Made by a program: the position numbers and the translations under genes | Source of the DNA: Isoetes taiwanensis | Taxonomy: Eukaryota; Streptophyta; Lycopodiopsida; Isoetales; Isoetaceae | Direction of reading: 5' to 3' | Length of the DNA stretch: 64,000 bases | NCBI GenBank assembly: GCA_021234155.1 | Contig: JAJEKV010000020.1 | Span: 60,001-124,000, forward strand | Notes under the pieces: model-generated | What the model was told of the DNA's origin: nothing | Seen by the model: the letters and a program-made list of their open reading frames with translations, nothing else | Database searches by the model: none | Shown: positions 36,076 to 48,004 of the stretch, one piece after another | Layout of the letters: every line of letters starts with the position of its first letter | Position numbering within the stretch: position 1 is the stretch's first letter

Positions 36076-37615
36076 CATAAGGAGCGCAGCAAACTTATAT
36101 AGTACAGAGCATCTTGTAGATGCAACTTGTAGAAATGGATAACAATGCAAAAGCTTTGTATAATTTTTATGCAAGGTTCATGAAAACTAATCAAGAACAT
36201 TAGAAAAGCTCTCACCGCTTAAACTTAATTTGCTCCTCCATATGGTTTGTCACATCTAATTCTCGCCCATCATGCAAAAAAGAAATTATAAAATGACTTT
36301 ATTTGTTTGCAAAGACGTAATATAAGAAAGCCTTCCATAAAGCCAGAAAAAATACGTAAGAGATGGAGGCCTCTAAATGAAGACATTAAATCCTAAATCT
36401 TCAGTTCTTTGGGTTGAAATCTACTCCTTCCAAATAGCTTTCCAACATTCAGATACTCTGCATGCATCTTGCCTCTTGAGATTTAGAGAAGAAAGTAGAG
36501 ATGCATACAATTCTTGCAAGAATAATTGAGAGTCTTCAATTACCTTAGATCCAGAGCCAAGATAGCATTGAAATTGTGCAATCTAGGACCCATGCTCCTG
36601 CAATTAGTGCATTATAAACTACCGACTCAAAGAGATATGCTTGAGAATAAAGAAAGGGGCAACATAGATACCCATGAGCAAATATGAAGCTTCGATAAAA
36701 AAAATGTGGCTTTAAAGAAGATGGACACAATGTTGTGAAAGATCTTTGAGTCGCTTTCCATGTCTTGATAATCAAAAAATAACATTTTAGATAAATAGTT
36801 AGACATGCAATATCGGCCAAGCAAATCTCAAGATGCATACCTTCAAAGGCATTGATATTTTGCTGTGGCTACTTAATAGCCATTGCATTAGCACTTCTGA
36901 TTATGTATTTGCATGGCCTAATCTGAATATAAGAGCTTCAAGGGTCCTCAGGCTGCCAAATCTAGTGCCATTGAAGGTCGTAGAGGTGATGCAAATAGTT
37001 AAATTCCATAACGTGGCAAAAGATTTGATAAGATAAAGCCTCTATTCATCTATGGGCCAAATAAAGAACAATTACCTCAAAAAGAAAATAAAGAATAATG
37101 TCCATATTGCTTGTTTCTAAACTCATGGTCATCGCTGTAAATCCCAACGGCAGAAAACTACCATGAAACCTTTGAGCATGAGTTGTAGGTTTATTCCGCA
37201 AATTGATTCCTTAAAGATGCATAACAACCAAGAGACAAAGGAAAACATGCAAGGTATCTCGATTAGAAGTAAATATGACGACATAGTTGAGTTGCAGAGA
37301 ATAGCCGCTCCGTTGAATGGCTCAAAAGGAAGCCGACACTGTGTCATTGAAGAGCTTCTCGATTTAGATAACTCTTAAAATAATAATTATTCTATCGTGC
37401 TACATGCTTCATGCTTAAATGAGTAGTGAAGAAGACATAAAGAAAGCAAAAGCCCTCATGCCTGATATGTTGCCTGTGGGAACAATAATGGCAAGGGGCA
37501 GGTCCATTTGTATTCCACCATCTGCTATGAAAAACCCTCGCTTACAATCAATCAAGAATGAAAGTCGATAAAAACAGATAAATACTTTTTTTCCTCCGCT
37601 ACTAATTTCAAATTT

Positions 37616-37719
37616 TGCCAATTCCTCATGGATGCCACTTGATGCTTGATACATGTCGATTCTCTTGCCAATTCCTCATGGATGCCACAAATGATGTTCT
37701 GATACATGTCGCTTCCTCT
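37616..37719. repeat. ~50 bp tandem duplication
   Basis: TTGCCAATTCCTCATGGATG occurs at 37,616 and 37,665, each followed by a related tail ending in GATACATGTCG. On the minus strand this duplicates the phrase GIHEELA. Confidence 0.8.
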
Positions 37720-38034
37720 CAGATTTCCGCCACATAAGGATGATGGAAATAAGAAAAAAAACCATGGTAACGATTTTTGGAAAACCGATAAGTTTTTCCG
37801 GCAGGTAGAAACCCAAAAATCATAGGAAATCGACTTAAAAAAAATTCCAAAAAAGTTTCTGGCTAAACCGGAAAATCCCAAATTAAAAAGGTTGATAAAC
37901 ACTTCAATTGGAAAATCATAACTCGCATGATGGGTAGTTACCTCAGAAGGAAAAGGTAAGCAAAAATAATTGATGAGTTTGATACTTGTTTATTTTAGAT
38001 TGCTTATTCCAATTGTTACTTCTTATTTATGAAG

Positions 38035-38847
38035 GGAACATGTTATTAAGAAACTAAAGAGGGATAAAAAAAACTTCCTTGATTGGTCAAAAGTGCCTGT
38101 ACCTGAGAATATAAGTGCAAACGACTTCAAGGTATATTAAATGTTTTAGTATGCTTGTTTGTTATAAGGTTCAATCACCAACTAACCTTCTTATACTTTT
38201 TTGTAGATTGCATTGCAGCGAGCGAATTTTAAGGATCCAGAGCAAAAGCATTCACAACGAACAAAAAGCAAACTAAAAGTGAGCTGTGAAACCCTCAAGA
38301 CTTGGGCTCGTGGGAGACCTTCTTTATATATAGATTCGTAAGTTTTTTTATTTTATTTCATTGTCATTAAAGTGGTTAACTACTATCTTTCAACTTACGT
38401 GTTGTATTGCTATAGGAGAGAATATATGGTTTTCGACCAACCAATGAATATATTAACGTGGCAAGTGAATTTGGAGCTACTGAGCTCTTTCGAAGGCTAA
38501 CTGATAGTGGTACTTTGCCAAGAGCATTAAATAGTAACGTGAGTAGTTCTTTTTACTTGTCTTGTATTATTATAGTTTAATTTAACTTTGTGTAGTTTGT
38601 TTTTCCATTTGTAATTAGATGCTTGTTATTATATTTTTAGGATGCTGTTGGAGAACTCGATAGGGCCCTTGCAGATGATGCACTGCATCATCAAGGTGAA
38701 TGCTCTATTGCTGTCCAGAACGATGATGACAACGATGACAGTGATGATATTGAGGATGATGATGATGAGGACGACAATGACGATGCGACAGAGGAGAATG
38801 ACCATTCTGAAAATTCTAATGATGAGCATACATACGACGTTTTATAA
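38035..38847 (+). CDS. Four-exon gene fragment with acidic C-terminus
   Basis: Predicted exons: 38,035-38,131 (HVIKKLKRDKKNFLDWSKVP ...), 38,207-38,337 (IALQRANFKDPEQKHSQRTK ... CETLKTWARGRPSLYI), 38,416-38,538 (ERIYGFRPTNEYINVA ... GATELFRRLTD) and 38,641-38,847 (DAVGELDRALADDALHH, then a run rich in Asp/Glu, ending YDVL and TAA). The introns have GT...AG ends with T-rich acceptors. Phases fit except at the 38,337/38,416 junction, where one base is out, so either the donor or the sequence is wrong. No domain recognised; by position it could be the last exons of the CACTA element's own gene or of a captured host gene. Confidence 0.5.
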
Positions 38848-39116
38848 ACGTGGTGACTTCTTTTGACATTTAGTTTTGTTATTTTGCATATTTCTTTCTC
38901 CTTTTGTGATCCTCTTCATGACATATATTTATATTGTACATGACATATTATTAATATATTAATTTTATGTTTTTATGTATGAATATTCTTTATGATTGTG
39001 ATTTTGTTACTAATATTTTTTTTTAATAAAATTAATGCACATCGCAACAAAAACATGTCACAAACGCCATACGTTGCAAGAAAACGTCATATGGAAATTA
39101 AAAAAAAAAAAAGAAT

Positions 39117-39175
39117 GAGAATGAGAATGAGAATGATTTTTTATCGTCCACTGAGGCCAATCGGCCTATGGGACC
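39117..39175. repeat. 59 bp direct repeat, second copy
   Basis: Identical to 36,017-36,075. Preceded by an A-run at 39,099-39,112. Confidence 0.9.
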
Positions 39176-39179
39176 ATTG

Positions 39180-39670
39180 AAACGTTCTTTGCAACATGTT
39201 TGGAACATACTTGGAACATATTTGCAACATATTTGGGATGTAACAACAACGTGTGTGGGACGTATAAGGAACGTATTTTCAACTTATCAGCAACGTTTTG
39301 GCGACAAATATGCCACGTGTTTGTGACTTATAAGCCACGCCTCTTGAACGCCATAGAGACGCAGGTGGCGCCGAAAACACGCCGATATGACAAGTTTTTG
39401 AAAGTGTTCTGCGACGTAATAGACACGTTAAAGCAATGTATAATCGACGGCTGGCTATCGTCAAAGGGACATATGAGTTACGGGTCGGGACGCCGCTGAC
39501 GCCACATGACACGCCGATATGCGACATGACGCCGCTATGATTTAATCCACGCCGACGCCGCTTGCGGGGCGCGGGAAACGCTAGTAAAACATGTGCATGC
39601 GACGCTTGACGCCCTTATTACGCCGCTATGACGCTGTAAACGACGTTGCAAACTACCCTTTGTAGTAGTG
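39180..39670 (-). repeat. Right terminus and subterminal repeats of the CACTA-like element
   Basis: A GC-rich, CpG-rich stretch with recurring short motifs: GGAACATA/GCAACATATTTGG near 39,200, and several CGCCGATATG / CGCCGCTATGA between 39,380 and 39,630. It ends in GTAGTAGTG. Clustered subterminal motifs next to a CACTA end are the usual transposase-binding region. Confidence 0.7.
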
Positions 39671-42125
39671 AAAATGGAAAAAGAGGAAAGGAACAAACAT
39701 AAGGTGAAAAATGACAAACAAGAGATCAAAATGAAATGGATGGAAAAAGGGATCGAGAATAGAGGAATAGAGCAAAATGAGACAAAGTATCCAATGATAC
39801 AAAATGCAAATAGCCAAAGGCCCTTAAAGGCACCAACGAGACACTAAGAATCTATGACACAGAGCGAGCATAGGCCCTCATAAGGGCATCCATGAGAACC
39901 ACTGAGAACATATGACCACATATGGAGTAATATAACAAATAGAGCAATAACAACAAATATCAAGGACTAAAATTCATGAACGTATACCCATATGCATAAC
40001 AGATCCAAGCGAACTTTCAAACATAGAAACAACATAATTTAGAACAAAACGATAGGGACCCCGAGACTCAAGAATAATCTAGGGGACTAGACCAAAGAAC
40101 CCATTATGGTGAGCGAAAGATGGAGATTGGAATAATGAATCCAAGGGGCTTAAAGGGTACTATATGACATTTTCAAAAGCAGCAGAGTTCAGAGAACAAC
40201 TCGATGAATAACTTGATGACCAAGCCCGGGCAAATGATAGCCGAATTGATTCTATTGTAGCACTTGTGGGGAGGAACAAAACGACTGCCAAAAAGGCAAG
40301 GCAGAGAGGAGGTAACTGAGAAAGTAGGTAGACTATGCAACAGAGTCAGGGAGGATGGAGACAATGCTAAGATGAGGAATCCATGAAAAAATGGAGTGCA
40401 CTCTGAAACAAGAACAAAACCATATAGGAATGCAAGACAATCGAAAATAGGAACCACTACATGTACAAATGCAAAACGATGCAACAAGGCTGAAAAAGGG
40501 GAATATCGTGTGAACATCATGCATTTAACACCAAACAAACCCTTTTCCACTTGGGTAAAGAAATAAAAAATCACTCATGGGAGCATGATGGGAAGGAATG
40601 CACAGAGTAAGAGAAAAAGAACTCTACCCCAAAAGAATTGGGGCAAACGAGAACCACTAGGAGAATAGGGTACAACAGACCGAATGGAGGAAAGTGCAAA
40701 TTTGGTTGACGAAGGTAAATCTGGGAACTGAGACCAATAAGAATAAAGAAAAGGCTAAGCAAGGTGGATGAAATAACTAGGGTCAACATAGTAAAATGGC
40801 ATGATGACTAGACACCACCGTGGAAAAAAAAAAGGAGGGGGGAGGGGACTATGATGAGTCAAGAGGCGGACAAACGAGGGAGTAAAGACAATAGATAGAT
40901 AAATAGATAGATAGAAGAGCAAGGACATTTCAAGCAATAAAGTGAACGAATAAAGAGGAAAAAGAGAAAATGCAAGATGAAAAAAGAGAGCAATAGGAGA
41001 TTATGATGAAATGGATGGAATAAGGGATCGGGAATAGAGGAGGAGCAAATTGGGATAAAGGAGCCAAAGTCACAAATGCAAATGTATAAAAAGCCCTCAA
41101 AGGCATTCACGAGATACTAAGAATCTATGATTAAGAGAGAGTATAGGCCCTCATAAGGGCATCCATGAGAACGACTGAAAACATATGAGAAAGAAGCATG
41201 CACTTACCTACCCACGATACACACACTAAAACAAAGCTCAAGAAACTTAGAGAAAAAAAAGGAAACAGAAGCAAATGAAATGGATGGAGGAATGGGATTA
41301 AAACAAGAGGACTAGAGCACAACAAATCAAAAGATATCGAGAAATGAAAAAAGCAAACGAAAGGGGACATCGTGAGATACATGGAGTAAGAACAAATAGA
41401 GTAATTAGTACCACTAATACGGCAAAGGTTGAATGGGACGAGACATTTATGCAAAAGGGAAAGGAGAAGGAGGGAAAGTAATGAGGTAAAAGAAATAGAG
41501 CAAGCATGGGAGTACCAAATGAAACTACAAAAGTGTGAGAGAATGGAGAGAAATGAGCCACTTCTAACTAAATCAACGAACCGGTAAACCACGTAATTAA
41601 ATTAGCAGAACAAAATCAACAAATTCCAAGAAGAAAACAATGTGAAATGGATAAACAAATGAGCATCCCTCAACTAAGAAACCTATGGTGCCAAGGACGC
41701 TACCATAGACTGCAAAGATAGAAATACATGGAATAGGCAAACAAAGAATTAGACATTCGACGGAAGTTACTTTATGCCCAAATGGATGCCTTCACCCTAA
41801 AGAATGAAAAATGTTAGTGAAAATGCTCTTTGTGCAAAGTTTAACTCACATGTAGAAAATGCAAAAGCCAAAGAGCAAATTGAAATAGATACCTAACCGT
41901 GAAAATAGTGTCTCCCAACACATCCACTTTCCATACCCCTGCCATTTACTAAACATGCCTAGGATTTGACAACACTTTTATGAGGTGGCATATCGCAAGT
42001 ACTTGACAAGTCCAAGATGAGGGAATCGGTGCATGGGTCGTCGAGCAATATCAAAACTAATCATTTAATGAATAACAAGGCCAAACGGGATTTGACAAGT
42101 GCATGTACATATGTACTTTACAAAT
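39671..42125. repeat. Purine-rich repeat family F1, copies
   Basis: Bases 39,728-39,915 resemble 41,005-41,190 (distance ~1,277 bp), so this is at least a partial tandem. From 39,967 the sequence is copy B of the large duplication. Confidence 0.7.
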
Positions 42126-43320
42126 GAACGATAAAATATAAAATAGAATATGTAGCATTATAACAGGGGGTTTCTTTTGTATTTTTGTACACTTTTTAAT
42201 ATGGTTTTCATATGATTTTAAGGGCGTATTCCACGAGATGTACCGACAAGATATCTAGAGGCGTGACGGTATTCTCATGTTTTAGTTCCACATTCTTAAT
42301 GGTTTTTGCTCCCCTTACCCATCTTAATGGCCAAGATTGACCTAGGAGTTTTTAATCCAAGGGTTTACAATAGAAGCCTTTTTCGAATGCACCATTTTTA
42401 GACGAATTCTCAAACTTAGCATGCAGATATCGAGCTCTTCTTTTCTAGGGTTATCATAATAGACAACGCTGGAATGGCTCAAATCGGCTAAGGCAAGGAT
42501 GGAAGAACCCCATTCGATATGGGAGCAAAGAGCTATGGCGGCGGGAGGGAAAGATGACTTGTAGCAAGCAGGTTGCCTTTCCCGCTTTATATCCCCCGTT
42601 GTTTTATTTCCAAAGCAGCCTTATATCTCTTTTTCGCCAAGAGTCCTCAATTTTGATGAATCCAGAGGGATGTGTTGCTTCTTATGTGCATTGGAGTGGT
42701 AACCATAAGAACTCCGCAGCAGATCCGGCCCGTAATGTCCAAACATATTTATTCATTTCGGGCTTGGTTGGTTATTAGAAAGGGAGGCATACATCCAAAG
42801 ATGGCCGTGGAGAGATGATGGAATGTGGAGTCGCATGGACATGCTATGATTCTTACACGGCCGATTCTTACATGGCAAGGCGCTTTGAGGCATGAATATC
42901 TAGCATGATTAAGGCCGTGGCATTGATATGACAATAAGGCTAAGAAGAATGGATTCAGATTTGGTTTCAATGTAGTGTTCAAGAACAAGCACCATTCTCC
43001 TTAATCCAACATGTGATACCATTCCATCCGCCATGATGCTCGCTATGAATCTATGGTAAGATGCCATATATAATTATTTTCTTGCTTTATGAAAGGCGTT
43101 TGTTGCGCCTAAAGAAATTTTATGCTTGAAGTTGAAATGCTCTTACTTTTACCAAAGATGTACCGCTCTTGCTCCATAATGTAGCCATATCCGCTTTGCG
43201 AGAATCGTGTGATGCAAAGATTATCCTTTGGGATGTTTAAACCACAAGTACGGTTGAATTTCGCGGAAATATCTCTTCTATCGGTTTCAAGGGAACTTTA
43301 TACACATTGCATGAGGGCTG
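42126..43320. other. No gene recognised (copy B of 2,121-3,335)
   Basis: No recognised domain. Probably an eroded upstream part of the PPR gene plus unrelated DNA. Confidence 0.5.
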
Positions 43321-43323
43321 CTT

Positions 43324-43746
43324 TTGGTTATGCGGATTTGCCTGCAGGGTTTGCTGGAAGAATTTGAGTATACTGAATGGAATACAATAATCTCAGCTTG
43401 TCTTCGAGAGGGGCAGATTACAAAAGCCCTCCAGCTCTTCAGAGAAATGCCACCGCTAGTGGTCTCTTGGAATGCTTTGATCACAACGTATGTGCAGCAG
43501 GGCCATGTTGAGAATGCGCATGATTGGAATTTGTGTAGAAAAGGAATGGCTTATAGAGGCCTTCCATTTTTTACAAGAAATGCCAGTAAAGAATCTCGTG
43601 TCCTGGAATTCCATATTTCAGCCTCTTCCCAGCAGAATCATTTTAAAGAAGCCCTGCAATTATTTCAGCAGATGCAGGAAGATGTTGCTGAAGCGGATCA
43701 CATCACCTTTGTGGCCATGCTTGGTTGTCATAGAGCTTCTGCATAG
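43324..43746 (+). pseudogene. Pentatricopeptide-repeat (PLS-type) gene remnant, copy B
   Basis: In the first frame: EWNTIISACLREGQITKALQ, LFREMP, VSWNALITTYVQQGHVENA. After a frameshift near 43,520-43,640 (phrases FLQEMPVKNLVSWNSI in frame +1) it returns to HFKEALQLFQQMQ ... ADHITFVAMLGC, then a stop at 43,744-43,746. Spacing of the WN(A/T)LI phrases fits 31-36 residue PPR units. PLS-class PPRs act in chloroplast and mitochondrial RNA editing. There is no start, transit peptide or DYW domain, so this is a fragment carried by the repeat, not a working gene. No introns seen. Confidence 0.78.
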
Positions 43747-44415
43747 AAAAGGTTGGCAATTTAATAGGTCTAGCACAATGTCTACTCACTGTCTTTGGTT
43801 GGTAAGAGATAATGCTCTCTTGGTGCAATTTAGCAAGTGATAGCGCCACCAGATGCTCCTACCTTTTGTGGCACTCAAATGCTTTTTATGCAGCTGGTTA
43901 CTAGTCCGTTGAGTGAAGGGTTTCATACATAATGACCCCAGCATGATATTGAGGCTGTAAAGATGTACTCTAGGCCTTACAAAAAGACATTGTAATATCC
44001 TTGAGGCCAGGGTTTATTTCAAACAATTGGAATGACTTTAAAAGGGTGAAACAAGTGAGATGCACTAAACACTAAGTCCTTCCCATTCTAACCTCTTCAT
44101 ACCAACCATCATCTAGATTCAATTTGTTTGGCTATTTCTGCTAGGCTACCTTCATTTTCGGATTATGTTCATATGATGTTCAAGACAATTTGAGCGCATT
44201 GTTACAATGTTGTCATTTTGAAGCCTATAAATTATGCAATTTAAAATATATGGTTTGCAATAACACATCAATCATTTTGTACTTTTATTTTATTTTAATT
44301 TTTATTTTATTTTTTTATTTTCTTTTGTGGCCCGAAGGGCCAAAACAATTTTGTAATATAACAACCAACATTAATTAACACAAACCATTACATTACACAT
44401 GTTTAAAATTAAATT
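43747..44415. other. No gene recognised
   Basis: Copy B of 3,771-4,430, with the same TTTTA-type AT-rich run at ~44,280-44,325. Confidence 0.5.
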
Positions 44416-44726
44416 CCCCCTTAAACCCCCTTTTGTTTGGGTGCATATTCACACGGGGGGTGACGTAGGGCAGCGAGAGCCCCTGTAATTATGTTTTGCA
44501 CGTACAAAATCAACACCATATAGTATATTGCCTGGAATCTTATAGTATTTTGCAAATTTTGTTATACAGTATAACAAATTGTATACATCCATACCCCACA
44601 AACGAGGAACTTTGTGTACGGTGTAGATTAAGGAATAAGGGGTGAATATGCCTATCCAACAGCTCTCGTTGCCCGGAGTCACCCCCCGTGTGAATATGCA
44701 TCCAAACAAAAGGGGGTTTAAGGGGG
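44416..44726. mobile_element. MITE-like element with 65 bp terminal inverted repeats, copy B
   Basis: Left arm 44,416-44,480 and right arm 44,662-44,726 are near-perfect inverted copies: CCCCCTTAAACCCCC ... CACACGGGGGGTGAC ... CGAGAGC against its complement, differing at about four positions. The 180 bp centre includes a near-perfect palindrome TTTGTTATAC-A-GTATAACAAA. No coding capacity and no clear target duplication. Superfamily not assigned. Confidence 0.85.
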
Positions 44727-45360
44727 CATAGTAGAAGATGCATGTACACATGAACTATAGAGCTAAAAATAGAATATGTAATCTAGAAAAATATCAAACG
44801 TGAAGAGGAAATGGTGAAGCGCCTATTTTTTTGGAAACTTTGTCTTTTTCCCACATTTTCTGTTCGAAGTATTTTCTTGCCAAAACTTGCTTGAAATTTT
44901 GAATTCGACCTGCTCTGATCCTTAATTCTCTGCAATTTGATTGCTAGCCTGATAGAGGCTAGAATTCTATATGAATCCCGATTATAAAAGCTTCAAATGG
45001 ATACAAAGATCTTTGCAATTCTCATTGATGGCAAAAGATTAACTTGTGGTTTCCTCCTTGGTCCAATTTTACGACTTTGAGATAATCTCATCACTCATTA
45101 AATCTTTCTGGAAGAGCTTTTCTCGCATGAATTCTCAATTGAGCAAGTAGTGAGGATTTTGAAGCACAGATCATAGAATCTTGGTTGGAGGAATTTGTTG
45201 GGGATAAAAATTGTCTAGCTACTAGCATTTTTCGAGTTCACTGTGATTGGTCTGAGCATCATATCTGTGTCAAGGTATTCTCTTCTTAGTTTGTATGGAT
45301 AGATCAAGCATTATTACAATTTGTGGGGTAGTCAAGCCCAATTAGTCTAGAATCGCTGCT
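44727..45360. other. No gene recognised; LINE 5' flank
   Basis: Copy B of 4,742-5,360. Confidence 0.45.
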
Positions 45361-45463
45361 TTTTATTTTATCCTCTTCCTTTCCCGCCCTTTTCTCCCTT
45401 CTTTCCGTCTCTCCCCTACTCTACTTTCGCCAATTTGCCCTTTGTTGCTTTCATCTGAACTTT

Positions 45464-48004
45464 ATGATGGCCAATTTTACGAGGCAATTTGCCCTAAATC
45501 CTAAAACCTTGACCTTTGTTCATTGTTTTTTGGCACTTCAAGAAACTGATCGGACTGCTCTTCTATCTGATTTAAAGAAAATTGCGTCTAAGACCTCAAG
45601 CTTCATCCCTTTTGGAAATTCTAGTGATCTTTTCTCTCGCTAAAAAACTCATGGATCCTTTATCCGATCACACTCTAGATTGGGACAATTACTCCAAAGA
45701 TCCTAGTCTCTATGGGATTATTCCTACTATTAATCCTGCCACAGGGATTTCGAAACCTTATGGTACACCAAGGCCTGTCAATGAAGTCAATTCAGATGCG
45801 GTTTGGGACGAGATTCTAAAACATGATCAGCCACAAATGCCTCCTAAGCTTGCCACAGTTCATGATATTCATTTAAATTCTCCTATGGTTTTTGAGAAAA
45901 TGGAATCTCTTTTGAACTCTGATGTTATTTTGAAAGTTGATAAAACGGGTATCAATATTGCTAATTTATGGTCACACCTTCTCTCAATACAAAAAGACCT
46001 GACTATTATTGCTGTTTATTGGCTCAGTTATCCTTACATTATGGTCGAATGTGGTAATCATAGATCTTCCACCTACTTGTTTCACAGTGGTGCTTTGGTT
46101 TATGAAAATTTTCATATCTCTTTCATTAAATGGAATCCGAAGCTCTTCATTGCCGATTTAAATAAATTCTGTGTGGCTTCTACATCTCTATATGGACTTA
46201 GCCCTATCTATTGGAATGAAGATTCCTTCAAATCCCTCTTCAATTCCATTGGTATCTATATTTCCACTGTTTGATGCTCCATACAAACCTAGCCTATGTG
46301 CAATTGGATATATCTAAAGAAATTCCTGCTAATATACCTTCACTGATTGTTTTGGCCAAAAAGCTATTCTGGATCTAAGGTATGCTGGATTACCTCTAAA
46401 TTGTTCTAAATGCTGTGCTAGACATTTTTGGTATGCAGACTGCAATGCAGATTTCATTAATAATTCTTTGAGAGATAAAGATATCCCAAGAGAATTGGCT
46501 GGCAGAAACTCAAAAAATAACATTACCAATGACAAATCTTCAGTAGGCACATGGATGAGAGTTAATGGAAGTCTAAGAAGAATTACAAAGAAAAGAATGG
46601 ACAGAGAACAATAGAATATCACCAATATCTCTTCTACCCCAATTCAACTATCTGATGCTCAAAGATACAAATTAAAAGATAAAGCTAAGGTTGGTTATGA
46701 GAAAGACCATACCTTAGATCTCCATTCAACTCTCGCACAGATTGTTCGAGATTCCAAAGACTCAGAGTTTGGAAAAATTTGACCTTGGCTTCAAAGCCAC
46801 AAAGCATTCCTTTAATTTGGAATCCAACCAAAGGGGCGAGAGATTCATTAACTAAGGAAATTAAAAAAAAAAATATACTCTGAAGATTGGTGAGCCACAT
46901 GCTACCAAAATTAACCAGGCTACCAGAGTAACAGAGATCAACTGCAAAAATACTGCAAGGAATGTTGTTGGTCTGACTTTAATTGCTCCAACATCAGCTT
47001 AAAATACCAAAGAAGACTCTAGTGAGCAACACAAAGTCCACCTTTCTGGAACTCCAGAGGTCTTAACAAAAAAGGATAAGCATCATCATCCTTTGAGGAT
47101 GATGAAGAGGTAATTTTTTGCTCCAATCAATTTGCTGCTCTTGCTAACAAATCTGCAGACCAAATGGATTTCTTGCATTAAGAAAATGAAGCTCAACCCT
47201 TACCCTTACCCTTACCCTTACCCTTACCCTTACCCTTACCCTTACCCTTACCCTTACCCTTACCCTTACCCTCACCCCCCTTAAATAATTTGCCTTCTTC
47301 ATTCTCCCCTCCTAAAACCAAAAAAACCATTGCTTCTAGTTTCATTGACCTTATTGACTTATCCTCCCCTGAATCCTCTGATAATCCTCCTCAGTGCTGC
47401 TCTTCTATCTCCATGGTTATTGCTCAATAGCTGCAATCCATTGACTTTGATATACAAAAAGGAAATAATGTTGTAGTAGTGGCTCAAGATGAGGAGGCTG
47501 ATATAGTTGGCATTGACAAAGGAAAGATGGTTGTAGTAGATCATGTGGAATATAATCAACAAGCAGATGAGATTGACTATGTACCAGAGATCCCAGAAGA
47601 CATAACAAATGTGAGCATTCCAAGGAAAGCTAAGGAGCTACCTAGGCCTGTCAGGCAAGTTTTCAATCCTGTAACAAATAATATAAGTTCTAATTCTAAC
47701 ATTTCTATATCTGCTGATAAGGATTTTAATGCTTCCCTTATTAATAAACTTTTTGAGTTTATCCCCGTGGCCTTTTATCCAAAGTGAGAATGATTCGAAA
47801 AGAAAATATAATCAAGAGGGAAAAAATAATTGGGATCGTGAATATTATTTAAATTCCTATAATCCAGCTGGAAATGTGAACTCAAATATTTTTCCTAAGA
47901 AATATAAAGGGAAGAATAAAATTGTTATTTATGCCCCAAAAAATGCTCCTGCTAGTAATACTCGAAGTAAAAACAAAAAAGAAAAGTATATTTTCCATCA
48001 ATGA
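45464..48004 (+). pseudogene. LINE ORF1 protein (DUF4283 plus zinc knuckle), disrupted, copy B
   Basis: Begins MMANFTRQFALNPKT. After a one-base problem near 45,630, the open frame to 46,274 carries the DUF4283-like core (HISFIKWNPKLFIADLNKF ... LYGLSPIYWNEDSF ... IGIYI). In another frame follow LDISKEIPANIP and a zinc-knuckle-like CSKCCARHFWYADC at 46,402-46,443, with C, C, H and C present but spacing one off the usual CX2CX4HX4C. A linker with the CCCTTA tract, then 47,479-48,004 (MAQDEEADIVGIDKGK ... RSKNKKEKYIFHQ), ending in a basic tail. The order is the usual plant LINE ORF1. The stop at 46,272 is shared with copy A. Confidence 0.78.
47197..47271. repeat. CCCTTA hexamer tract inside LINE ORF1, copy B
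   Basis: Same 12.5 units and same length as 7,197-7,271. Confidence 0.95.

Larger units (their letters stand above)
34582..38030. other. No gene recognised (inside the CACTA-like element)
   Basis: AT-rich DNA without supported exons. A minus-strand frame at 36,545-36,838 contains a PPR-like phrase (VVYNALIAGA) but nothing around it supports a PPR gene. Small duplications at 36,017 and 37,616 are listed separately. Confidence 0.4.
31813..39670 (+). mobile_element. CACTA-like (En/Spm) DNA transposon, left end not defined
   Basis: The right end is clear: 39,658-39,670 reads CTTTGTAGTAGTG, the inverted form of CACTACTACAAAG, the typical CACTA terminus. F1 repeat is interrupted between ~31,812 and 39,671, which supports an insertion of ~7.9 kb. 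Exon-like pieces lie on the plus strand at 31,941-32,233, 32,603-32,735 and 38,035-38,847. No transposase core (DDE) was found and no matching left terminus, so it is probably deleted or non-autonomous. Confidence 0.5.

Noticed and set aside
36545-36838. Second PPR gene on the minus strand
   Set aside because: Only one PPR-like phrase (VVYNALIAGA), surrounded by sequence with no 35-residue periodicity.
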